Below are positions 48,014 through 64,000 of a stretch of DNA of 64,000 nucleotides, piece by piece (the first letter of the stretch is position 1; every line of letters begins with the position of its first letter). The position numbers were made by a program, and so were the translations under genes. The notes under the pieces are model-generated. The model was given only the letters and a program-made list of their open reading frames with translations. It was not told the DNA's origin and did no database searches. Source of the stretch: Diphasiastrum complanatum (taxonomy: Eukaryota > Streptophyta > Lycopodiopsida > Lycopodiales > Lycopodiaceae); NCBI GenBank assembly GCA_029204225.1, contig CM055095.1:46450510-46514509 (forward strand). The letters are read 5' to 3'.

Positions 48014-48509
48014 TTTAATCTTCTGCTCACCTTGCCAAATACATGCGGGGTAGGTTCGCGGCTACAGTCCGCACTGCTCCTCACCCATCGAGTATCAACA
48101 TGTAGGTACAATCATATCAGAAGCTGATTCTGACAGCTAAAACCTGTGTCAGATCATTTCACTACAAGAATCTTTCCAACTAAAAGAAAAATTCCAAGAG
48201 TACAGTTGCTAGCATAGATTTCAAAGCTTAATTAATTTTTTTTTACGTTTTGTGTTATGATTTTCTTTGAATCTAATATGTTTATAAGAAAACTCATAAA
48301 CCATATTATAAACCTTCAAAAGCAAATGTTCATACAAAGAGAACAACTAAAGCCCCAAAATTCCTTCAAAGCCACAAATTTAACCTTTTCAAAAGTCATT
48401 CGGAACAAAGGTTAAAAATATCAAACCGCCACACTCCTTTAAAAACAATAGCAAACTGCAAAAGCGATAAAAGGGAACCTAGAAGGAAATTGACTGCTTT
48501 GATACCAAA

Positions 48510-48920
48510 TGTTAGTCTTGAAGGTTCCGCACACCCCATACCAGCGACGACGCACCGTATCTGCCCATCTACAGGGTCAGAACTAACCCACCCCCATGCA
48601 CTGCAGCTATCGACATAGTCATGCCTAGTTGAGCCTCCTACGATAACTGGCATCCCATACCACCAGCCATCGCACTTGGCTCTCCCTAGCACACATCTCC
48701 TGGCCTAGAGATACATCCTGGCTCATGCACGTGCTCTCCATCCACTCCCAGGCAGACTGAGTGAACGGAAAGAGGAAAACCCCACCACTATATAGGCATA
48801 GCATAGTGGGTCCCATCAAGCACGGTCCTGCCGGCAACACGTGACCACCTAGGATGGCGACGCGTGGCACGTAAACTTGTCGATAACGCCAGACCTGCAT
48901 CATGCCCCTTGCGAGCCGTC
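48510..48920 (-). repeat. Gypsy C 5' LTR
   Basis: Starts TGTTAGTCTTGAAGG two bases from the primer site. It contains the palindrome-rich CTATATAGGCATAGCATAGTG segment, which may hold the element's TATA box on the minus strand. Confidence 0.82.
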
Positions 48921-49851
48921 ACTGAAGGGCATACCGTTATGGTACATAACAATGAGACAAAGTTTCAAAATATATTTCACATTGTTGTAATATACGTTGG
49001 TGTAAATTGGAAACAAATGATAAATAGGTAAAGCCTTTTTTGAGAAAAGATTGTAGCTTTTATGGCCTATCTTGTGTTATCAAATGGAAATTCAACTTGT
49101 TTATTGATGTATGAGACAAAAATTCAAAACACAAACTAAATGGAGAAGCATAAGCTATTTAAAAAGTGTAATGGTGCTATGTGTCTCATGATATAATGAT
49201 TGTCATTTGTTATCATATCTATGCAAGCTTGCAATTTGAATAAAGAGATCAAAATTGGAACCTAAGTGACTTCAATAATAAGAAGAAGTGGTCATTATCA
49301 TAATGGCAAAATAGGACCACTTAGAAACTTCCAACTAAACACATTGACATGTCATGTTCAAGAAAGTTGTGATATTGCAATACAAGTATTCATGTGTAGT
49401 GGAAGCTTTTGAGTGTACCTCAAAAATTGCAATCCATTCCCACTAAAAAAAAACTTTGTTTACATGATCTACTTGCCCAATAAATGGCAAGAGTGCATTG
49501 ATAAAAAGTGTGCAAACTCTTTTTTGCCTATATCAATTTTACAAATCCATAGATATTATGTGCATGGAAACAATAGTTTTTGCTAGCTTGCGAATTTTGA
49601 TTTTGTTGATGTTGCTCATATTGATTGGTTCAAAGTGGGGTTGTATATTGCAATGCTATTGACGTTTGTGTATGACCTTAGCTCCCCAATACATGTTAAT
49701 GGCATTAGAGAGTGTCTACATTCTTTTTCTTTTTTGTGATGGCACTTAGTAGAGAATACACAATATTTAAGCTCTCAAATCTATTTATAAGAGGCCTTAT
49801 TTTCCAAGGAGCCTTATCACTTTAAATCTTGGAGCTACAGTTATTTAAATT

Positions 49852-50236
49852 GGCTTTTCCCCTCTCACTAGAATCATTGATAGCAATTAGCATGTTATAT
49901 ATTGGAATGCACTAAGATTGATTGTGCAAAGAATGTATTGGTCCCATATTGATACTCATAATGGAGACTATCATGTTGAGACTCTTTGGTTCATCATTAC
50001 TTATGTATTGGCTTTTCCCCTCTCACTAGAATCATTGAAAGCAATTAGCATGTTACATATTGGAAACACCAAGCTTGGCTTTTCCCCTCTCACTAGAATC
50101 ATTGATAGCAATTAGCATGTTACATATTGGAATGCACCAAGATTGATTGTGGAAAGAATGTATTGGTCCCATATTGATACTCATAATGGAGACTATCACG
50201 TTGAGACTCTTTGGTTCATCATTACTTATGTATTGG
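49852..50236. repeat. Tandem repeat of a roughly 160-bp unit (two full copies and one partial)
   Basis: The unit beginning GGCTTTTCCCCTCTCACTAG appears at 49,852, 50,010 and 50,075. The first and third copies run through to TTACTTATGTATTGGC; the middle one is about 65 bp. Confidence 0.88.
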
Positions 50237-51006
50237 CATACACAATAAAAGCTAGTACTTTAAATTCCATATTGTTTACATCAATCTTTGGTCTTATTGT
50301 GAACCTCACATAGATCATACATATGTTCATGATGATTTTTCTAATGATTAAATTGGTCATGATAGAATTTTGTGTTTTTCAATATTATCAAGGACTAGAT
50401 TCTAGTTGTGTGGCAAAATGGAAGTGTATTTTGGATAGTTACATTTTGTATGAAAACAAGCACAACCATCCTAAGTTCCTGTTTGTTGCTTCATACTTCA
50501 TAGAACATCCTCAAACTTGATGAAAATCATCCATCTAAGGCTATGGTGTATGGTATTGGAAGCACTTTAAAGAGGATGTATCAAAATTGTTAGTAATTTT
50601 TCACTTTTCTATTGATGTTCCTTCATACAAACTACTATAGTTGTAGCTTATTAAGAAAAATTCATACAAATGATTTGTGTTTTGGTTTGATAAAATATTC
50701 CATGTGCAATGTTATATCTATAAACTTCTAGCTCACAACAAAAGTGGCGTGGGAGGTTTTTTACAAGCTACATATTTACGCCCCATTAACAATTACAAGG
50801 ATTTATCCAATATGTATTGCATCATCACAAAAGTAATCAAAAGAGCCACAATTGATGCAAAAGAGAGGAAGAAAAAGGAAACCTATCATGCAAAAACTAT
50901 TCAAATGTAGACACTTATTAACAACTTTAGCATGTTTAGGTGGTTAGCAGCTTCATGTGTTCATGCAAGCCTTGTATAAGGTTCATGGTTGTAAGTAATT
51001 GTGGTA

Positions 51007-51090
51007 GTGTGAGTTAGTGTGCCCACCCCTTCAATCCAATGTTGGTGTGTGAGTTAATGTGCCCACCTCTTCAATCCAATGTTGGTGTGT
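51007..51090. repeat. Tandem duplication, about 41-bp unit
   Basis: GTGTGAGTTAGTGTGCCCAC...CCAATGTTG is repeated twice with single-base differences. Confidence 0.85.
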
Positions 51091-52233
51091 ATCTTAGAAT
51101 AGGCATAAAGCACCTCATGTCACATGCTCATATCTATATATTAGGGCCACTTAATATTAGAGGCATGTCAATATGCTTGACCTCATTTTGAGTAACTTGG
51201 CAACTACAATTTGGGAACTCATCCTTTCAAATTGCATAAGGTTTCATTGGCAGATAAGTCTTATTAGGACCATGTTTTTTGATTTGCACATAGATCTTCT
51301 AACTTGTTCATCATAAGTTGATTGCAACTCAACTTTCTTCACAATGATGACAACTCAAAGGGTAGTCTTCAAGGGAAAAGGGCCTTTGTTATGAATGCGG
51401 ACAAGTTGAGGCCACATACATTATAGACTTGTTGGGGCCCATTGTCCTTTGTATCTATAGTATACATAAAATCCACCTCTTTCAAAACATGGGCCAATGG
51501 CCCTTGACATAGAGGTTTGTTCAAAAATATAGGCACAACCAAATAGTTGGGCCTACTCATTGTATTACCAACTAACATGTCTTTCATTGTATTGTGGTCA
51601 CACCTTACGTGGCACAAACTTTCTACCCTTGCCATTCTTAGTCGCTTCTCCTATAATCTTGCAAGTGAAATAGACTCACTTGGTGTCACATAGTCTTATT
51701 ATCTTCTAATGCAAGGTCTCTTCTAACCACAAATCAAGATCTGATTGTGTAATATATTCATCTAGGCATGCAATGCATTTTTACCTTCATGTATGGTTCA
51801 ATTGAACATACCAGTTACAAGTTTTATTGGAAAAGTGTAAAGTAGGCTTACTATTATGGAGGTTGGATGATAGAGGCAACTGATGAGATGCTTCCCATTA
51901 GGCATAAGCACGAAGCCTCATCTATTTGAGCAAGGATCCATATGCATGGAAGAAGAGTGGAAAAGGTACTACCTAGTTAGGTGAAGCATGATAATACCTT
52001 GATGGGATGAGTGGATGCATAATTGATATACGAAGCCTTAGGGCCTATTGATAAAAAAAAGTTGTTGCTCAAGGTGAGTGTAAAGTACATCTACCCTCTT
52101 GACAATGTGAGTTGGCTACTATATGTATGGAGGACTTGATGAGTTAGTGTCCATCAATTCAGTGTCAAGTTTGTCACACATACAAGTGGTATAGGAGATT
52201 GGAGTTTTATGTGACATTTGGACACCAATCTTT

Positions 52234-57998
<5,765 letters not shown>

Positions 57999-58691
57999 TG
58001 AATAGAGTGCTCTGTCTTGCATTAGTTCATTGAGTCATGGGATGATACGAGGATTAGCGAACTACTTTTTCAAATGAAACTTGTAGAAAATGAACTGTTT
58101 TTCCACAGTCTGCATATTTGAACTGTTTGTCGCAACAGTCTACATTTTTCCTCGCAATTTTTGACAAGCGAAGAATCTGAAACCCGACAAAAGCTTTGCT
58201 ATTTTAACTTCGAAGTCGTCTTGAGCACTAAAGGTTTTGCAAAAAAGGTGATGAACTATTCATTGAAGGTTTTAGTCCATTTTAGGCACATTCAAAAATG
58301 CGACAATTGCACTATCGAATATATACATGATAGTTGTATAGTTAAAAGAATGCTTAATTAATGAATTTACAAGATGGATTAAGGCACTATGTTCAGTTGT
58401 TGACAATCACTATATGATATGATCTTATTATATTAAATATCTTGCCTAATAGGGAAGGATAAGATTAGAATCGATCAAGGTCAAAATATGGTCGATAGTT
58501 GTTGATGATGGCCGATGGTCGTTGAGAGTTGTTTGACTTGGACTCAGATACAAAGTGCCAAAGTCAAACAACGTTTATTCTTTGTCCTCTCCTAAAAGCT
58601 TGAAGGTTTAGTGAATTCTTACTTTGTATTAGAACAATAAATTTTCTAATACTACATGCTCTGATATCATAATTACTGCTCTAATGCCATG

Positions 58692-59530
<839 letters not shown>

Positions 59531-59539
59531 ATAAAAAAA

Positions 59540-61450
59540 GGGGCAACAAGGGCAAAGCAAGTGCTTGAGCTAGTGCATTCAAATTCATGTGGACCAATGA
59601 AGGCAATGTCAATTAGTGATAAAGCATTTTATTTCATGATATTCATTGATGACTACTCAAGAAAGATGTGGCTCTACACGAGTAGAGAAAATTTTGAAGC
59701 ATTAGAATGTTTCAATAGCTTCAAAGCATTGGTGGAGAACCAATCAGATACCAAAATCAAGGTGCTTAGATCTGATCATAGTGGCGAGTATCGTTCTACA
59801 ACTTTAATTAATTTTTGTAAGGAGCATGGGATTAAACATTAGTTTGCATATGTGATACATTTCAGCAAAATGGGATAGTAGAAAGAAAGAATCACACAAT
59901 AGTTAAAGTCACTAAGGCAATGATGGCACACATGGGAATTGCCTATTCTTTCTAGGTTGAAGCTATGAGAATGGTCATATTCTTGCAAAATAGAAGTCCT
60001 ACCATTGTCGTAACCCACCCAATCACACACTTGACAAGACATTCAGTGGTCAGAAGCTTATAATAGATGGGTTACATGTATTTGGATGCAAAGTCTATGT
60101 TCATTTCTCTAAAAATGAAAGGAAAAAATGCAAGTGAAAGCATTAAAGTGCATGTTCACAGGGCATGATGAGTAAACTAAGGGATACATATGCTATGATC
60201 CACTTGGAAGATGCATGCATATAAGTCTCTATGTCATATTTGATGAGATTCATAGCTTTGGTGATGACAATAGGGATCATGATGAGCTATCCAAGCTTCT
60301 CATTGAGGATGAAGCAATGCCAACACCTTAGGTTGATAATCAAGTTGGAGATGAGGCTCACAACATTCCTCCAATTGGGAGACAAGGTGGAGAGTTAAGG
60401 ACAAACCTACTAGACCAAAAAATATCGAGGTTGCTGGAGATAAACAAAAGAAAAAGGTTGCTCCTTGGGACACATATTCACCTCGCATTGGATCACCTCA
60501 ACACAAGTTACCTAAATGGTATATGAGACTCATGGATGACAAAGAATGTAAGGTTATCAAGTCTAGTAAAGAGGGACAATGGCATTCCATAAGAGAGAAG
60601 AAAGAGCCTGATAGATTTAGCATTATTCAATTCGAAGAGCCCTCTTTTCATGAAGAAGCCAAAGATAAAGAAATTTGGCAAAAAGTAGTCCAAGAGGAGA
60701 TAGATTTCGTCAAATGAGATGATACATGAGAGGTATTTGATCTTCTTGAAGGGCAAGATCCCACTAGCAATAAACGGGTGTTCAAAACTAAGTATAATGT
60801 GGATGGAACCCTAGTGAAACACAAGGCAAGACTTGTTGTGAAGGAGTATGCACAAAGCAATGCATAGACTATGAGAAGACTTTGCACCTATAGTTAAGTG
60901 GAATATGCTTCGCATGATCATCACATTAGTGACAATGTGTGGATGAACATACAACAAATGGATGTACAATCAACATTCCTTAATGGGGAACTTGAAGAAG
61001 AAGTATATATGCAAAAACCAAATGGGTTTGTTGTACATGCAAGGAGGACGACAAATTAAGCAGACTAAAGAAAGCATTATATAAATTGAAACAAGCACCA
61101 CATGCTTGGTATAGCCACTTTGATAAATACCTCTTGTCTAGAAGTTTGGTATACACTTCCTCTAATTCCAATCTTGATGATAGGCAATGATGAAGAGCTC
61201 ATCAAGCCAATATGACTACAACCAATGCTAGAAGACAATGACACCTTATAGATTGAGCCTATCATGATCAAGAGTGATAGCTAGAGTGTCATACAACTAG
61301 CTAGAAATAATGTATTTCATGCATGCACTAAATATATTGAGATAAATATCACCTCATTAGAGAAAAGCTTCTATCTGGAGAAATTGCTTCTAATCTCATC
61401 AACAATTGGTAATTTTATCTCTTAAACCCAACATAATGGTGAAGTTTCAA
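59540..61450 (+). pseudogene. Decayed Copia pol: integrase, reverse transcriptase and RNase H remnants
   Basis: Plus strand. The integrase core starts at about 59,560 ([33 protein letters not shown]) and continues with stops past 59,842. RT pieces follow: IWQKVVQEEIDF at 60,670, a KARLVVKEYAQ-like motif at 60,822-60,856, and the MQKPNGFV region at 61,010. Near 61,300 an RNase H tail is recognisable (ARNNVFHACTKYIEI). Numerous stops and frameshifts make it inactive. No gag or LTR of this element was found; its 5' side ends at the TRIM-like element. Confidence 0.82.
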
Positions 61451-62420
61451 AGGCTACTGGTGTTGGAAGTTGTGTACAAGCAATGCATTCTATTTGTAGA
61501 TTGTACCCATAAATGATTCTTTTTTGAAGCACAAATTATTTGATTTATATATTTCCTTGGATGTATCAAACAAATTGGGGCATAAGTAGAATATATGCCC
61601 CAATTTGTTGACACAATCAAGAAAATCGGCTAAATAACGAAAAACTCATGAATGATAACAAATTTGGCAATCACCAATCCTTGCATCATATCCATGGTTT
61701 ATTGAAAGTAAGTCAAAAGTGTATGCCACTAGTTCTAATGTAAGCAGTCTATGTTCCATTTCTTGTTCAGATCATGATTCAAAAGCAACTCTTTTATTTG
61801 TTAAAAAAATAAAATGTTTATTGCTAGTTTTGCCAATTGACCCCTTCAAAGTAGATTATTGCCGATATACCCCATTGGGATTAGTTGTGATGAATATATT
61901 TTTCCTCAAATCGATAGAAAACCATGATCTCTAGGCTCTTTGATTGCATGCTTATAAGTAAATACTAGCTTTGGCCCACCCCATCAGGTTAAATTGTTGT
62001 AACATAATGACATATTTGAAGTGCCTTCATGATAAGGTATTGGCTTCATACTTTCCTTTACAAAGAGCTCAATATCATAAACATAAATAATTGGAGGCCA
62101 TGCTTGATGTATGTTGAGAAAATGGAACAACCCCATACCACCAACTCTTGCTAATTAATTGCATGTCCCCTGTTGTCTTCCTTCATCTCATCTGCAAGAT
62201 GGATGATTTTTCAGCTCCTGTGCAAGGGGGTTAACTTATGCTACCATAGGTTCTTTGGTGATATTCTGACTGACTTATGATTTCAGTGAATAATCATAAA
62301 ACTGGTAAGTAATTACATTCATGGAATTTCATGCTGATGGCACAGCAGAAGCTCAAATAGTCAGCATACACTGCAATGTACTGTGGAAAACCTGACCTTC
62401 CAAAAAGGCACAGCAGCACC
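61451..62420. other. Intergenic stretch between Copia remnant and polygalacturonase
   Basis: Contains a 16-bp inverted repeat (61,569-61,609) and otherwise unassigned AT-rich sequence. The polygalacturonase 3' untranslated region should lie at the right end. Confidence 0.5.
61569..61609. repeat. Perfect 16-bp inverted repeat, 9-bp loop
   Basis: AACAAATTGGGGCATA at 61,569-61,584 is the exact reverse complement of 61,594-61,609. Confidence 0.9.
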
Positions 62421-64000
62421 CTATATCTCAGCTAAACAGCTTATGGGATTAATAAAACCTCGAGTACTGCCCTTGGCATTCTCACAAAAGGAGGTTGCTG
62501 GATGAAGAGTTTTGTGCATGACAAGGTTCACATTTTGCAGGAGAATGTCATGACAAGCCACAGTATCACTGCATGCAAATTTGATAGCTGTAGCTGTTGA
62601 GGAGGTTCCAATGATGTTCTTGTATGTAATCTCACTAACTTCAACTGCCGATGTCTGCAAGCAGATTGAAGCTTTACGTCATCAATGCTCCCCAATAAGC
62701 ATCTTAAAACCTCTACCTCTTTCTCAAATAAAAAGAAAATAAAATGTCAACCCACATTGATGTTTTAGATCAACAGTTCATGAGTATTCAAGGACAGAAG
62801 CACCAAAAGTTGCAAGAAACCTGATTCTGGCAAGGTACTCGTGAATCACAGTAGTACTGATCAATAATTATTGGGTTAGAAACATTTATCATTCGCACAT
62901 TCTGAAATTGTATGTCGTTTGCAGCCCCTTGCCCTCCCTGCCATTCAACAACAAAGGAATCAGATCTGCAAAATTCCTATCTTCTAGCAGTCTTTAGAAA
63001 GGATATGCACCAACTGTAAAAGATGTCCTCAACGCAATAATTTATGTGTCACATAAGAAGTGACTCTTGCCTCAAATGGCAGACAAGTTCTGAAAGCTCA
63101 TCTATCAAGCACCATCTTGAATCTGTTCTAGCAACAATCTTGATAAATACTTATTTCGGGTTGCTAATCTCAAAATTCTATCATCAAAATATGAACTCAT
63201 GTTCTACTGCATGCTCAGGGTTATATTCAGAATGTAACCTGCCATGACTTTATTCTGAGACCATTTGTTGTTCCGTTCAAAATCGCTCCATCCACGATAA
63301 GGTGTGAGACATTAGAGAACGAACCACCTTTTCCAAGGCTCCCAATGCTTTGCCAAAAACCATATGTTAGTTGAATTTATTCATTAAAACAATATTAATA
63401 GTCTGACCTCCAATTTGTCATCAAGCAAAGGATTATGAGGCTTAGCTTTTCAAATACCTTATCCCATGCCCTGGTCCACAGATCACATTTTTTATCCTAG
63501 TGTCAAACGTATCTGTTTGTATTGATATACAGTCATCACCTGCAAAATTGCCAAGAAGATGCAGTATGTTATAAAAAACTGAAAGAATCTAACCTTCTTA
63601 TAGTTCTTGTTCTCATATTTTGAGAGAAGTTGCCAGCAGATCAACACTAGCCTAGCGACAACAGCATTTCTCATCTTGTTCTGTATGCCAGGAATGATCT
63701 AGAGCCTAGCAATCACTTGAATAAACAATTGTGGCGAGATCCAACCAGATGAACACTAGCCTAGCGACAACAGCATTTCTCATCTTGTGCTATATGCTAG
63801 GATACGGAAATAGTAAACCAATAGCTGTTGGTGAAATCCAAATTGCCTTCCAAAATTCTTTCATTTATACTTGCTATGCTTAAATAGCAACTCAGAACTA
63901 CTCATTAGATTCGGGACATTATTAATCCAGAAGTTTGGGGCAGAAATCTTGCCAGTGCCAATTATGCAATCCGTGATTAGCACATCGGAGCTAGCATGTA
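62421..64000 (-). CDS. Polygalacturonase (glycoside hydrolase family 28), C-terminal exons, 5' end outside window
   Basis: Secreted pectin-degrading enzyme of the plant cell wall, which hydrolyses alpha-1,4-galacturonan. Exons on the minus strand: 64000-63953 (partial), 63539-63458, 63347-63239, 62937-62821, 62654-62421. All joins are in frame and the stop is at 62,421. Motifs of the family in order: GDDCISI (two catalytic aspartates), CGPGHGISIGSLG (catalytic His), LRIKSWQGG (substrate-binding Arg-Lys), NPIIIDQYYCD and a C-terminal cysteine pair region. The NTDG motif and signal peptide lie upstream, beyond the edge. The first intron seen (63,952-63,540) starts with GC instead of GT. All three core active-site motifs visible are intact, so this is probably a functional gene. 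Confidence 0.92.
63600..63805. repeat. Direct duplication of about 65 bp in a polygalacturonase intron
   Basis: The segment GAACACTAGCCTAGCGACAA with its flanks occurs at about 63,631-63,695 and 63,741-63,805 with few changes. Confidence 0.85.

Larger units (their letters stand above)
46392..48920 (-). mobile_element. Gypsy C, internally deleted LTR retrotransposon
   Basis: Two related direct repeats of about 410 bp (46,392-46,800 and 48,510-48,920) bracket 1.7 kb of internal sequence. A primer site TGGTATCAAAGCAG lies at 48,494-48,507 next to the right-hand copy, so the element is on the minus strand. Next to the left-hand (3') LTR the internal part reads as the C-terminal end of a Gypsy integrase. 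Gag, protease, reverse transcriptase and RNase H are missing. No clear target duplication could be matched. Confidence 0.82.
48921..52233. other. Repeat-bearing AT-rich spacer
   Basis: No supported gene. It holds a tandem/interspersed repeat at 49,852-50,236 and a roughly 41-bp duplication at 51,007-51,090. Short ORFs at 50,677-50,910 and 51,369-51,635 are unrecognised. Confidence 0.5.

Noticed and set aside
51369-51635. Minus-strand 88-codon ORF as gag of the plus-strand Copia remnant
   Set aside because: Wrong strand and no Gag motifs.
59839-60042. Minus-strand ORF over the Copia remnant
   Set aside because: It is a shadow of the decayed plus-strand integrase.

Overview
The window looks like nuclear DNA of a land plant. 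It holds a class VIII myosin gene (a plant-specific myosin class) with 23 inferred coding exons and the 3' part of a plant-type polygalacturonase gene. Both are on the minus strand and sit in AT-rich, retrotransposon-packed DNA with long (GA)n/(CT)n microsatellites. The LTR elements use the usual plant primer sites (initiator tRNA-Met for Copia, tRNA-Asp-like for the large Gypsy family). The species cannot be named from the sequence.

Positions 1-16,200 are a nested retrotransposon block. A Gypsy element (Gypsy B, minus strand) was interrupted inside gag by a related 10.9 kb Gypsy element (Gypsy A, 3,541-14,479, 762-bp LTRs, perfect CTCAT target duplication). It was also cut at its other end by a Copia element whose 5' LTR ends at 2,011. 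Gypsy A itself carries an 820-bp solo LTR in a post-integrase ORF (GGAGG duplication) and LINE fragments between the integrase core and its GPY domain. From 16,200 to 17,857 I see only unassigned flank.

Positions 17,858-35,601 (minus) are the myosin VIII coding region: N-terminal extension, SH3-like domain, complete motor with P-loop, switch I and switch II, seven IQ or IQ-like motifs and a coiled-coil tail, predicted at 1,474 residues. Every inferred exon junction keeps frame. Probable non-coding 5' exons lie between about 36,071 and 36,650. The introns contain a truncated LINE, a gag fragment and microsatellites.

From 36,660 to 39,047 is intergenic DNA with a 21-bp minisatellite. Then comes a structurally complete Copia element (39,053-45,052, ATATG duplication, 650/639-bp LTRs). 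In its polyprotein the place of reverse transcriptase is occupied by about 350 codons of unrelated open sequence, with RNase H resuming in the same frame after a single TAG. This is the most unusual object in the window.

From 45,058 to 62,000 lie an internally deleted Gypsy (about 46,392-48,920), a repeat-bearing spacer, an apparent small LTR element whose microsatellite has been split by another LTR element (52,234 to about 59,530), and a decayed plus-strand Copia pol (59,540-61,450). The window closes with the polygalacturonase exons (62,421-64,000, minus), which continue past the right edge. No tRNA, rRNA or CRISPR array was seen.
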